Assembly (NCBI RefSeq): GCF_000819845.1
Contig: NZ_CDCG01000006.1
Location: forward strand, 1 to 64,000
Source: Aeromonas enteropelogenes
Lineage (GTDB): Bacteria; Pseudomonadota; Gammaproteobacteria; Enterobacterales; Aeromonadaceae
Direction: 5' to 3'
DNA length: 64,000 nt
The notes beneath the pieces are model-generated. The model did not search any database. It worked only from the letters and a program-made list of their open reading frames with translations, and was not told where the DNA came from. The position numbers and the translations under genes are program-made. Numbering within the stretch: position 1 is the stretch's first letter; each line of letters starts with the position of its first letter. Shown here piece by piece: positions 18,584 through 26,550 of the stretch.

Positions 18584-19236
18584 TCGTTGATCCGGTATCC
18601 GAGGCCACGCACCGTTTCAATCAAGTCGGGATGAGTCTTCTTGCGGATCCGGCCGATGAACACCTCAACGGTGTTGGAATCGCGGTCAAAATCCTGGGCA
18701 TAGATGTGATCGATAAGCTCGCTGCGCGACACCACCTTGCCCCTGTGTTGCATCAGGTAGCCCAGCACCCGGAACTCGTGGGCAGTGAGCTTGATGGGGG
18801 TGCCCTCATACCACACCTGGGAGGCCGCCATGTCGAGGCGAACCCCGCCGATCTCCAGGATCGAGCTGGCATTGCCCGCCGCACGGCGCACCAGGGCATG
18901 GACCCGGGCCACCAGCTCGGCCACCTGGAACGGCTTGGTGAGGTAGTCATCCGCGCCGGCATTGAGCCCTTCGATCTTCTCGTGCAACTGGCCGCGGGCG
19001 GTGAGCACCAGCACGGGGGTGTCGATCCCCTTGCTGCGCCACTCCTTGAGCACACTCAGGCCATCGCGCCCCGGCAGACCCAGATCGAGAATGATGGCGT
19101 CATAGGGTTCGGTCTCGCCGAGAAAGCCCGCCTCGTTGCCGTCGTGGCAGAGATCGGTGACAAAACCGGACAGCCTCAGCTGTTCCGCCAACTGGCCCGC
19201 CAGGGTCTTTTCATCTTCAACTATCAGAATTCGCAT
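18580..19236 (-). CDS. OmpR-family response regulator (PhoP-like)
   Basis: A 218-residue regulator with an N-terminal receiver (acidic pocket E7/D8, phospho-acceptor Asp51 in ILDLGLPG, switch Lys in LTKPF) and a C-terminal winged helix (IKLTAHEFRVLGYLMQHRGKVVSRSEL). It is most like the PhoP/QseB branch. It is translationally coupled to the downstream kinase, and a PepSY-domain gene precedes it by 21 bp. A second PepSY gene diverges from that one. PepSY proteins are frequent targets or modulators of such systems, so autoregulation of this locus is likely. Confidence 0.9.
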   Translation of the reverse strand: MRILIVEDEKTLAGQLAEQLRLSGFVTDLCHDGNEAGFLGETEPYDAIILDLGLPGRDGLSVLKEWRSKGIDTPVLVLTARGQLHEKIEGLNAGADDYLTKPFQVAELVARVHALVRRAAGNASSILEIGGVRLDMAASQVWYEGTPIKLTAHEFRVLGYLMQHRGKVVSRSELIDHIYAQDFDRDSNTVEVFIGRIRKKTHPDLIETVRGLGYRINE

Positions 19237-19257
19237 CAGCAGCTTTCCAAACAGGGA

Positions 19258-19593
19258 TTACTCTTCGTCAACCGGATCCGCTCTGGGCACGAACAGCCGC
19301 TCCAGGTGGTGACCCTTGGCCCACACCATCTCCAGGTTGTCGGCCCGATAGGCCACCTTGAGCACGCTGTTCTCCCGGTCGATCACTCGCAGTTCATAGA
19401 GCCAGACACCATCCTCTTCCCCCAGATCCACCCGCAGCACCCGTACCGGCAATCTGGCTGCCACCTCCATCATCTCCTGGAAGGGCCGAACCCGTCCCTC
19501 GCGGACAGCTTGTTGCAACTGGGCCTCATCAGGCGTGATCGCCTGCGCCAGTACCGGCAACAAGAGCCCGAGCAGAGGGAGCGCTCTATTCAT
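19258..19593 (-). CDS. Periplasmic PepSY-domain protein
   Basis: A 111-residue exported protein with a signal peptide (cleavage after AQA near residue 18) and one PepSY-like domain (DEAQLQQAVREGRVRPFQEM ... VLRVDLGEEDGVWLYELRVID). It is the first gene of the PepSY-regulator-kinase operon. PepSY domains often inhibit proteases or tune sensor kinases in the periplasm; a modulatory role here is inference from linkage. Confidence 0.82.
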   Translation of the reverse strand: MNRALPLLGLLLPVLAQAITPDEAQLQQAVREGRVRPFQEMMEVAARLPVRVLRVDLGEEDGVWLYELRVIDRENSVLKVAYRADNLEMVWAKGHHLERLFVPRADPVDEE

Positions 19594-19656
19594 GGATGAT
19601 TCATCTCCAAAAACCTAACATAATGGGGTTTATAGTCTGCCAGCCATGAATCCGGA

Positions 19657-19905
19657 ATGAATATGATCCCGCGCAGTTTCCTGCTAATCCTCTGCCTTTT
19701 CAGTGCCACAGGCTGGGCGCTCGACAACCGTCTCGACATGGCCGGACTGGTCAAACTCTTGCTGGCTCAAGGGTATCACGACATTCGGGAAGTGGAGCTG
19801 GAAGGCGACAAGTTCGAGGTCCGCACCCTCAATCGCCAGGACGAGAAAGTCCATCTCATCGTCGATGCCTACACCGGCGAGATCAAACAAAAAGAGGCCG
19901 ACTAG
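19657..19905 (+). CDS. Short periplasmic PepSY-domain protein
   Basis: An 82-residue protein with a signal peptide (cleavage after GWA near residue 21) and a compact PepSY domain (LVKLLLAQGYHDIREVELEGDKFEVRTL ... VDAYTGEIKQ). It is divergent from the PepSY-regulator-kinase operon across 63 bp, so the two promoters share one control region. Its stop codon overlaps the stop of the convergent msrQ by three bases. Confidence 0.82.
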   Translation: MNMIPRSFLLILCLFSATGWALDNRLDMAGLVKLLLAQGYHDIREVELEGDKFEVRTLNRQDEKVHLIVDAYTGEIKQKEAD

Positions 19906-20528
19906 GCCTCTTTTGCTTTCCAGCGTCCGCGCCAGGGGCGCAGCAACCTGTCCCGCCGCGGCAGCAGCAAGGCACAGGCCAGCGCCAGATAGATGAGGGG
20001 CTCCAGCCAGCCGCTCTTCACCGACCACCAGTAGTGCACCGGCACCAGCAGGGCAATGGCATAGACCCAGTTGTGCAGCTTCTGCCAGGCCGGCCCCATG
20101 ACACGCTGCAAGGCCGGCAGCGAGGTGATGCCAAGCGCAATCATCAACAGCAGCGCCACCAGCCCCACCACTATGTAGCTGCGCTTGACCAGCTCCCCTG
20201 CGATGAGCCCCCAGTCGAACTGCAGATCCAGCCCCAGCCAGGCCATGAAATGAAGCAGGGCCCAGGCCATGGACCAGAGGCCGAGGGGGCGGCGCAGTTT
20301 GATAAGCTGCCCCTGACGCCAGCGCTTGGCGAGCGGCGACACCAGCAGAGTGAGCAGCAGCAGGTTGAGCGCCCCCTTGCCGAGATAATGAATCAGCTCG
20401 GGGACGGGATCGCCACCCAGCCGTCCGGCCGGAATGGCAAACCCCAGCCAGAGCAAAAAGCCGAGTGCTCCCAGATGCACCAGCGCCCGCAGCAAGGTGA
20501 TGTGACGCGCCGTCAGTCGCAATGTCAT
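19902..20528 (-). CDS. msrQ: Heme b membrane subunit of the periplasmic Met sulfoxide reductase
   Basis: A 208-residue, six-helix inner-membrane protein of the YedZ/MsrQ family that passes electrons from the quinone pool or flavin reductase to MsrP. Histidines in HYLGKGALN, LLHFMAWLG, KLHNWVYA and PVHYWWS are candidate heme ligands. I start at MTLRLTARHIT, which clears the msrP stop by 20 bp, although the frame is open ten codons further. It is the downstream partner of msrP. Confidence 0.9.
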   Translation of the reverse strand: MTLRLTARHITLLRALVHLGALGFLLWLGFAIPAGRLGGDPVPELIHYLGKGALNLLLLTLLVSPLAKRWRQGQLIKLRRPLGLWSMAWALLHFMAWLGLDLQFDWGLIAGELVKRSYIVVGLVALLLMIALGITSLPALQRVMGPAWQKLHNWVYAIALLVPVHYWWSVKSGWLEPLIYLALACALLLPRRDRLLRPWRGRWKAKEA

Positions 20529-20548
20529 GGTGTCAGCTCCAACTTGTC

Positions 20549-21553
20549 TCAATACCACTTGCGCAGATCCATGCCCTGATAGAGCGAGGCCACCTCGTCG
20601 GCATAGCCGTTGAACATCAGGGTTGGCTGGCGCTTGGCACCAAACAGCCCCCCTTCGCCGATGAAGCGCTCGCTGGCCTGGCTCCAGCGCGGGTGATCCA
20701 CCTGTGGATTGACGTTGGCGTAGAAGCCATATTCGTTGGGGGCCAGCAGGTTCCAGGTGGTGGGAGGCATCTCCTCCACCAACCGGATGGAGACGATGCT
20801 CTTGATGCTCTTGAAACCGTACTTCCAGGGCACCACCAGCCGGATCGGTGCTCCATTCTGGGCCGGCAGCGTCTTGCCATAGAGCCCCATCGCCAGGAAG
20901 GAGAGCGGGTGCATCGCCTCGTCGATGCGCAGCCCCTCCACATAGGGATAATCGATGCCGCCCCCCAGGCTGCGGGAGGCCTGGCCCGGCAACTGTTTCG
21001 GGTCAAACAGGGTCTCGAACGCCACAAATTTGGCGCGGCTGGTGGGCTCGGCCCGGCGGATGAGATCCGCCAGCGAGATGCCGTTCCAGGGCAGCACCAT
21101 GGACCAGGCCTCGACACAGCGCAGCCGGTAAATACGCTCCTCCAGCTCGGTATTGTTGATGAGATCCCACACATCCAGGGTGAAGGGCTTGGCCACCTCC
21201 CCCTCCACCTTCAGAGTCCAGGGCTCGGGTTTGAGGCTGTGGCCATTGCGGGCCGGATCTCCCTTGTCGGTTCCCAGCTCGTAGAAGTTGTTGTAACTGA
21301 TGGCTTTCTCTTCCGGCGTCAGCACCATTCCAGCCGGTCTCGCGGCCTGCGGGCTGTTGAGCGCCTTGGTTGCAGGCTCAGGGGATGCCTTGTCGGCACC
21401 AAACAGATCGAGCACACCCGCCCGGGTCGGAAATGCCAGGGTCGCGGCCCCCAAGCCCAATCCCTTGAGGATCAGGCGGCGATCCTGATAGACGGCTTCC
21501 GGGGTAACATCCCGTTCGGTAAGGTGATGTGAAGAAGAGCGTTTGATCAGCAT
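20549..21553 (-). CDS. msrP: Periplasmic protein-methionine-sulfoxide reductase catalytic subunit
   Basis: A 334-residue molybdopterin enzyme that repairs oxidised methionine in periplasmic proteins. The N-terminal Tat signal contains [14 protein letters not shown] and ends near AFPTRA. The molybdenum-ligating cysteine lies in [15 protein letters not shown], and the sulfite-oxidase fold motifs [13 protein letters not shown] and PQVDHPRW are present. It is the first gene of msrPQ. Confidence 0.94.
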   Translation of the reverse strand: MLIKRSSSHHLTERDVTPEAVYQDRRLILKGLGLGAATLAFPTRAGVLDLFGADKASPEPATKALNSPQAARPAGMVLTPEEKAISYNNFYELGTDKGDPARNGHSLKPEPWTLKVEGEVAKPFTLDVWDLINNTELEERIYRLRCVEAWSMVLPWNGISLADLIRRAEPTSRAKFVAFETLFDPKQLPGQASRSLGGGIDYPYVEGLRIDEAMHPLSFLAMGLYGKTLPAQNGAPIRLVVPWKYGFKSIKSIVSIRLVEEMPPTTWNLLAPNEYGFYANVNPQVDHPRWSQASERFIGEGGLFGAKRQPTLMFNGYADEVASLYQGMDLRKWY

Positions 21554-21624
21554 GAAAAACTCCCGGGGCGAATAGAGGCGATACAGATAAGACCCGCCCC
21601 GGCAGATTTTTATTTCACACAAAT

Positions 21625-21720
21625 TTACATGAGGGGGTGCAGGGGCAGCGCCTTGGCCATGGTTCCGACCAGAAACAGAAGTACGCACACCAGCAGGGGC
21701 ACGAGCACATTTGGCACCAT
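21625..21720 (-). CDS. Candidate 31-residue transmembrane microprotein
   Basis: An ATG with GGAG eight bases upstream opens a 31-codon frame. It encodes one hydrophobic helix ([17 protein letters not shown]) followed by [10 protein letters not shown] and TAA. It lies 72 bp upstream of msrP on the same strand, with a CRP-like site about 107 bp further upstream. I know no homologue. The hydrophobic single-helix form and ribosome site argue for a real gene; the short length argues for caution. A GTG three codons upstream is an alternative start. Confidence 0.4.
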   Translation of the reverse strand: MVPNVLVPLLVCVLLFLVGTMAKALPLHPLM

Positions 21721-21826
21721 CAGACTCACTCCATGAGCAGGACAGGGCCCCTAACTATGGAACAGGGCCAGACCGGTCGCCAGTGAATTTTTTTCGCGAG
21801 CGCAAGCGTATTCCCGAGTTGCAAAG

Positions 21827-21842
21827 AGTGATGCAGATCACA
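21827..21842. promoter_or_regulatory. CRP-like binding site
   Basis: AGTGA, six bases, then TCACA: nine of ten half-site positions fit the CRP consensus. It lies between the candidate microprotein/msrPQ (leftwards) and the DUF1097 gene (rightwards), 80 bp upstream of the latter. The rest of the 21554-21921 gap holds only the microprotein frame. Confidence 0.5.
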
Positions 21843-21921
21843 CACAATTCGCCCCCCGCTTGCCGCCCCGCCAGTCAGGCGTAGGCTGCTTTTTCTTCGA
21901 AATCCACAGCAGGATCGCGCC

Positions 21922-22394
21922 ATGAGCCCACTGATCGCCATCGCCATCACCACAGGTATTCTCTCCGCCCTCTGGGGCTGGATTGCCGTCGCGTTTGGCC
22001 TGCTTTCCTGGGTCGGTTTCCTCGGCTGCACCAGCTACTTTGCCTCCAGCGGCGGCTACAAGGCGCTGCTGCAGACCCTGCTGTGCAATGCCAGCGGCAT
22101 GCTGTGGGCGCTCTTGCTGCTCAATGGCGAAGCCTGGTGGGGCGCCGGCGTGGCGGGTATGTGATGACCGGCGTGGTGGCCACCCTGATGTGCGTGCAGG
22201 CCAGGCAACAGTGGCTCGGCTATATTCCCGGCACCTTTGCCGGTTGCTGTGCCACCTTCGGCGCGGCAGGTGAGTGGCGGCTGGTGCTGCCCTCCCTGGT
22301 GATCGGTGCCCTGTTCGGCTATCTGATGAAGGCGAGCGGTCTCTGGCTCTCCCGCAAGACCCAGACCGACGCCGGCGTGGCCGATCCGGCCTGA
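21922..22394 (+). pseudogene. DUF1097 (YcdZ-like) membrane protein, frameshifted
   Basis: Two frames together make one DUF1097 protein of about 157 residues. The first (21922-22164) reads MSPLIAIAITTGILSALWGW and has helices 1-3. The second frame resumes as GYVMTGVVATLMCVQ and ends with LVLPSLVIGALFGYLMKASG, matching the second half of E. coli YcdZ. The switch is a one-base loss somewhere just before position 22155, after which the first frame meets TGA. No slippery heptamer is evident, so a disrupting deletion or a sequence error is more likely than programmed frameshifting. Confidence 0.7.
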
Positions 22395-22423
22395 GCCCTT
22401 CCCCCGATCCGGGCCGGCTTTCC

Positions 22424-22454
22424 GGATAAACAAACGGGCCTGCTGCCAGGCCCG
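22424..22454 (-). terminator. Terminator of the glrK-qseG-glrR operon
   Basis: A GGGCCTG/CAGGCCC stem is followed on the minus strand by GTTTGTTTATCC, 20 bp past the glrR stop. It may also stop transcription from the DUF1097 side. Confidence 0.65.
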
Positions 22455-22473
22455 CTTTCCCGTCTCTTCCCCG

Positions 22474-23754
22474 TCACCCCTTCGACTTGAAGTTGGCCGC
22501 CTCGATACCGTGGCGGTTCAATAACTTGTAGAAGTCGGTTCGATTTCGGCCCGCCATGTTGGCCGCCAGGGTCACGTTACCCTCGGTGGTGCGCAGCAAG
22601 CGGATCAGATACTCCTTCTCGAACTCGGCACGCGCCTCGTTGAACGAGGGAATGCCGCCCCCACCGCTACTCAGGGCCGACTCCACCATGGCGGCGCCGA
22701 TCACCGGGCTGCAGCAGAGGCTGGCGAGTTGTTCCACCACGTTGCAGAGCTGGCGCACGTTGCCGGGCCAGGCGGCAGCGGCCAGCATGGCCAGCGCCTC
22801 CGGCGAAAAGCCCATGACGGCGCACTCTTCGTGGCGGCTGCGATACTCATCGAGCGCCTGGCGAGCCAGCAGGGGAATGTCCTCACTGCGGGCGCTGAGC
22901 GACGGCAGCGTGATGTTGGCCACGTTGAGACGATAGAAGAGATCCTCGCGAAACCGCCCCTCCTCCATCGCCTTCACCAGATCCTGATGGCTGGAGCTGA
23001 GCACCCGCACCTCGGGAGTGCCCTGACCGTACTCTTCCATCACCTGCAGCAACTTGGCCTGCAGCGACTCCGACAAGCCGCCGATCTCGTCGAGAAACAG
23101 GGTCGCCCCCCTGGCCTGCTCGAACAGGCCGGAGTGGCCGTCTTCACCGAACAGTTGCAGATCCAGCGAAGCCCAGGGAATGGCGGCGCAGTTGATGGTA
23201 TAGAGCGGCTTGTCGCTGCGATGGCTCGCCTGGTGCAGCGCCTGGGCCATCACCCCCTTGCCTGAACCGGACGGCCCCATGATCAGCACAGGCACCTCCA
23301 TGGTCGCCATGCTGTGAGCCTGGATCAGCACCTGTTCCAGCTGGGGATTACGGGTCAGGATCAGCGATTGCCACTCCTGTTGCTGCTTGGGACGAGTCAG
23401 ACTCAGAGCATGCTCTATGGTGGCAAACAGCTCGTCCTTGTCGACGGGCTTGGTGAGAAAACTGAACACCCCGGAGCGGGTCGCCTGGATTGCATCCGGG
23501 ATGGTGCCATGGGCAGTCATGATGATGACTGGCAGCCCCAGCCACTGGGTCTGGATCCGCTCGAACAGGGCCAGACCGTCCATGCCCGCCATCCGCAGAT
23601 CGCTCAGCACCAGGTCAGCCCGTTGCTGGCGCAACCGGTCGAGAGCCCCTTCCGCGCTGTCGGCGGTATCCACCTCATAACCCTGACTGCGCAGGCGCAT
23701 ACTCATCAGCTTGAGCAGGCTGACGTCGTCATCCACCAGCAGGATCCGGCTCAT
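22474..23754 (-). CDS. glrR: GlrR/QseF-like AAA+ response regulator lacking the GAFTGA loop
   Basis: A 426-residue regulator. The receiver domain has phospho-acceptor Asp52 (LSDLRMAG). The AAA+ domain has Walker A GPSGSGKG, Walker B LFLDEIGG and arginine-finger region FREDLFYRLN. The C-terminal Fis-type helix-turn-helix (GNVTLAANMAGRNRTDFYKLL) is nearly identical to GlrR. Unlike E. coli GlrR, the GHARGAFTGAVSNREG segment that contacts sigma-54 is replaced by a short EDGHSG linker, the pre-sensor I loop is shorter, and the usual Walker A glutamate is glycine. It is coupled to qseG by ATGA. It may therefore not act through sigma-54. Confidence 0.88.
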   Translation of the reverse strand: MSRILLVDDDVSLLKLMSMRLRSQGYEVDTADSAEGALDRLRQQRADLVLSDLRMAGMDGLALFERIQTQWLGLPVIIMTAHGTIPDAIQATRSGVFSFLTKPVDKDELFATIEHALSLTRPKQQQEWQSLILTRNPQLEQVLIQAHSMATMEVPVLIMGPSGSGKGVMAQALHQASHRSDKPLYTINCAAIPWASLDLQLFGEDGHSGLFEQARGATLFLDEIGGLSESLQAKLLQVMEEYGQGTPEVRVLSSSHQDLVKAMEEGRFREDLFYRLNVANITLPSLSARSEDIPLLARQALDEYRSRHEECAVMGFSPEALAMLAAAAWPGNVRQLCNVVEQLASLCCSPVIGAAMVESALSSGGGGIPSFNEARAEFEKEYLIRLLRTTEGNVTLAANMAGRNRTDFYKLLNRHGIEAANFKSKG

Positions 23755-24278
23755 GGCAGGACCTCGCGATGTTCGTTGAGCTTGCGCTGGTTGAGCTGGT
23801 CGTCGATGGCGGAAAGCTGCTCTATCTGGCGGCGCAGCCGCTGGATCTCCTGGCTCTGGTCGTCACGCCGGCTATCCCGTTCCAGTACCGCCTCGCCGAG
23901 GGCAATCCAGCTGCGCAGAAACGCCTGGGTATCAAGACCGAGTTCGGGCAGCATCTGCTTGAGTCTGGCCAGACCGGCGCGGCGATTGGCCACCGACTCG
24001 GCCGGGTGGGAGTCCACCATGGCCAGACTGACCCGGCTCTCCAGATCATCGGCCCCCTTGAGCCGCTGACGCTCCTGGACCCGTTGCTGGGGATGGCTGG
24101 CCAGCAACCAGTCGGAGTATTGCAGGCGCACCTGCATCTCCTTGTTGGCAAACTCCATCCGCTTGGCAAAAGCGATATCGGAGGACTCCCGCTGTTCATG
24201 TTGTGGCAGCAAGGAGCAACCCGCTATCAACCCTGCGATCAGGGCTGGCAATACGCGTTGTATCTTCATAGTCCTCAT
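23751..24278 (-). CDS. qseG: QseG-like outer-membrane lipoprotein
   Basis: A 175-residue lipoprotein. The signal peptide ends in the lipobox LIAGC near residue 21, and helical, charged sequence follows, ending in a coiled-coil-like tail (IQRLRRQIEQLSAIDDQLNQRK). In enterobacteria QseG is needed for GlrK activity and lies between glrK and glrR, as here. Overlaps of four bases on both sides imply translational coupling. Confidence 0.8.
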   Translation of the reverse strand: MRTMKIQRVLPALIAGLIAGCSLLPQHEQRESSDIAFAKRMEFANKEMQVRLQYSDWLLASHPQQRVQERQRLKGADDLESRVSLAMVDSHPAESVANRRAGLARLKQMLPELGLDTQAFLRSWIALGEAVLERDSRRDDQSQEIQRLRRQIEQLSAIDDQLNQRKLNEHREVLP

Positions 24279-25678
24279 TTCAACGTCAACCTGAAACAGA
24301 CATCCGCCTGTTCATCTTTCACCAGAACCAATGTCCCTCCCAAGCTGTTGGCAGACTCGCGGGCAATGGAGAGGCCCATGCCAGAGCCTTTCAGAATGCC
24401 TTGCCGTACCGTGCTGCCCTGCTCGAAGGGTTCAAAAATCCGTTGCTGATCGGCCTCGGGGATCTCGGGTCCCTCATTGGCGACCACCAGCCAGTGTCCC
24501 TGCGCCTCCTCGCCGGCGCGGATCCAGATATTGCCGCCACTGGCACCATAACTGACGGCATTGGAAAACAGATTATCGAGGATCAACTGCAGCCGATAGG
24601 GCTCGGCCAGCAGGCTCACCGGCTCGGTCGGCAAGTGTACACGGATCTGCTTGGACTCCAATGCCAGCCGGTATTCGGCGACCAGCTTGTCGAGAATAGG
24701 GTTGAGCGGCACCGGCTCCAGCTCGAACTCCTCCTGCTGGCTGAGGCGGTTGAAGTCGAGCAGCCGCTCGATCAGGGTCTGCAGGCGGCGGCTGTTCTCG
24801 TCCAGCATCTGGCAGATCTCCAGCTGATCCGGCGTGAGCGGCCCAACCACCTGTTCACAGAGCAGATCCGATCCTTCCCGCAGCACCGCCAACGGCGTCT
24901 TGAGCTCGTGGGAGACATGACGCAGGAACTGGTACTTCTGCTGTTCCAACTCCTTGAGCTTGCCGTGCAACCAGACGATCCGCTCTCCCAACAAGACCAG
25001 TTCGGCCGGCCCATCCACCGGCTCCGCATCCGGTTCGACGCCGGCCCCCAGGCTCAGAATGCGCGACTCAATCTGTCGCACCGGGTGAATAATAAGGTAG
25101 GTGAAGATCAGCACCAGCAGCAGGCTGAGCACGGCCACCACACCACTCACCCACCAGATCTCGCGGGTCAGCCCGGCGATGGTAAGGCGGACCCGATCCA
25201 TCCGCTCATCAACCCGGCTGCGGGTAACCTGTTCGAGCTGCTGGCCGAGCTGATTGAAATGGACGAGCTTGTCGTTCTCCACCGCCGCCCTGGCCTGAGT
25301 CATATCCTGCAGGCTACCGAGCCACTCGATCGCCTGTTCAAGCCCGCCGTAAACATCGCTGTCGGCGATGGAGTGGCGATGCTCCGCCAGCAGCTCGCGG
25401 TAACTCGACAGCTGCTGGCGGTAGCTGGCCAGGCTCCTGATATCCCCCAGCACCACATAACGACGCAGGGTTCGCTCGATATCGATGGCCTGCGCCGTCA
25501 GCAAGGTGGCACGGCGGGTATCCTTGACTGCCCGCTCCATCTCGTCGCTGGTCAGCTTGCTGAGGTGGGAAAGGGCATTGCTGTTATGCCAGATCATGCC
25601 GCCAAGCGGCATCAGTACCAGCACAAATCCCATCAACACCACCTGCAGCAGGGAACGCGGGCGAACCTTGGCCATCAT
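24275..25678 (-). CDS. glrK: Sensor histidine kinase GlrK/QseE
   Basis: A 467-residue inner-membrane kinase. A first helix at about 12-30, a helical periplasmic domain (about 35-175), a second helix (about 178-198) and a HAMP region precede the H box FLRHVSHELKTPLAV (about 255). The ATPase boxes are NLFSNAVSYG and GSGMGLSIA. E. coli GlrK senses envelope stress through QseG and phosphorylates GlrR. Two adjacent ATG codons exist at the start; either is possible. It is the first gene of the three-gene operon. Confidence 0.9.
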   Translation of the reverse strand: MMAKVRPRSLLQVVLMGFVLVLMPLGGMIWHNSNALSHLSKLTSDEMERAVKDTRRATLLTAQAIDIERTLRRYVVLGDIRSLASYRQQLSSYRELLAEHRHSIADSDVYGGLEQAIEWLGSLQDMTQARAAVENDKLVHFNQLGQQLEQVTRSRVDERMDRVRLTIAGLTREIWWVSGVVAVLSLLLVLIFTYLIIHPVRQIESRILSLGAGVEPDAEPVDGPAELVLLGERIVWLHGKLKELEQQKYQFLRHVSHELKTPLAVLREGSDLLCEQVVGPLTPDQLEICQMLDENSRRLQTLIERLLDFNRLSQQEEFELEPVPLNPILDKLVAEYRLALESKQIRVHLPTEPVSLLAEPYRLQLILDNLFSNAVSYGASGGNIWIRAGEEAQGHWLVVANEGPEIPEADQQRIFEPFEQGSTVRQGILKGSGMGLSIARESANSLGGTLVLVKDEQADVCFRLTLK

Positions 25679-25723
25679 CTCTTCTCTTCATTTTCACCGG
25701 TGCGCCAGCATAGCCGCACAGCC

Positions 25724-25753
25724 CAAAAAACAAAACCGGCCCAAAGGCCGGTT
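25724..25753 (-). terminator. Terminator of the YnhF-like gene
   Basis: On the minus strand an AACCGGCC/GGCCGGTT stem around TTTG is followed by TTGTTTTTT. It lies 24 bp past the stop codon of the 30-residue gene, supporting that this small gene is an independent transcript. Confidence 0.85.
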
Positions 25754-25776
25754 GATGCTACGAACGAAAGCGTGAT

Positions 25777-25869
25777 TCACGCCAGACCGACGGAGGCCAC
25801 ACAGATAACCAGGATCATCGCCAGCGCGCCTGCAGCCGTCAGCAGTGCCCATTTCAGTTCCACACTCAT
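25777..25869 (-). CDS. YnhF-family single-helix membrane protein
   Basis: A 30-residue protein, MSVELKWALLTAAG onwards, with one transmembrane helix. It resembles E. coli YnhF (which begins MSTDLKFSLV) in length and layout. A strong ribosome site AGAAGGAG lies six bases before the ATG, and the gene has its own terminator. YnhF-like proteins are inner-membrane peptides of unknown function. Confidence 0.8.
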   Translation of the reverse strand: MSVELKWALLTAAGALAMILVICVASVGLA

Positions 25870-25992
25870 GCAAGTCTCCTTCTGCCAATCAGTGCCGGAT
25901 CACAATAGATAAATCCATGTTACGTCATAGTTAATATGATAACCGTGAACTGCGTATACATTTCAGATGAGCCCAACCCAGGGAAGGTGAGC

Positions 25993-26550
25993 ATGTTCTA
26001 TCTGTGCAGCATAGGATCCAATCTCGAGCCCCACCGCCATGTCGGCCAGGCGCTGGACGAGCTGATCACCCAGTTTGGCTGGCTACAGCTAAGCTCGGTG
26101 ATCCGGACCAAACCGGTGGGCATGCACTCCCGCCACGATTTTCTCAACTGCCTGTTTGTCATTGAAAGCCGGCTGGAAACCACAGTACTCAAGCAGTGGT
26201 TTGTCACCCTTGAAGTCGCCCACGGACGGGATCGCAATGACCCCCTGTGCAAGGTGCACGACCGGCCGCTCGATATCGATATCCTGGCCAGCAGCCCGAT
26301 CGCTGATTTTGCGACGGCCAGGGTCGATAGCTACCTGGCCCCCCTGCTGGCCGAATGGTATGGCGCCGGAGAGGTACACGCCGCCAAGGTGGCGCTCTCC
26401 TTATGCAGCCCGCTGGCTGCGGGCCACGGCCATAATCAGCAGATTGGCCTGCACCCAGTCACCCTGCAGCTGGCCTCACAGGGTGGCCAAGGCACGGCCC
26501 CCATCCACCTTGATGCTAGCCCCCGTCATGTAACTGTTCTGCATCAGTAG
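25993..26550 (+). CDS. FolK-like pterin pyrophosphokinase-family protein
   Basis: A 185-residue member of the HPPK (FolK) family. CSIGSNLEPHRHV matches the pterin/ATP entry and DRPLDIDILA the metal-binding Asp pair, but the usual GPR before LDxD is replaced by HDR, so this is a divergent paralogue and not the standard FolK. The start MFYLCSIGSN is chosen over an upstream in-frame ATG. Its last 75 bases overlap the convergent folM. Linkage to FolM suggests a role in tetrahydromonapterin metabolism; this is inference. Confidence 0.75.
   Translation: MFYLCSIGSNLEPHRHVGQALDELITQFGWLQLSSVIRTKPVGMHSRHDFLNCLFVIESRLETTVLKQWFVTLEVAHGRDRNDPLCKVHDRPLDIDILASSPIADFATARVDSYLAPLLAEWYGAGEVHAAKVALSLCSPLAAGHGHNQQIGLHPVTLQLASQGGQGTAPIHLDASPRHVTVLHQ

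Noticed and set aside
22083..22164. Programmed -1 frameshift in the DUF1097 gene
   Set aside because: No slippery heptamer or downstream pseudoknot is apparent at the switch point; a deletion or sequence error explains it better.
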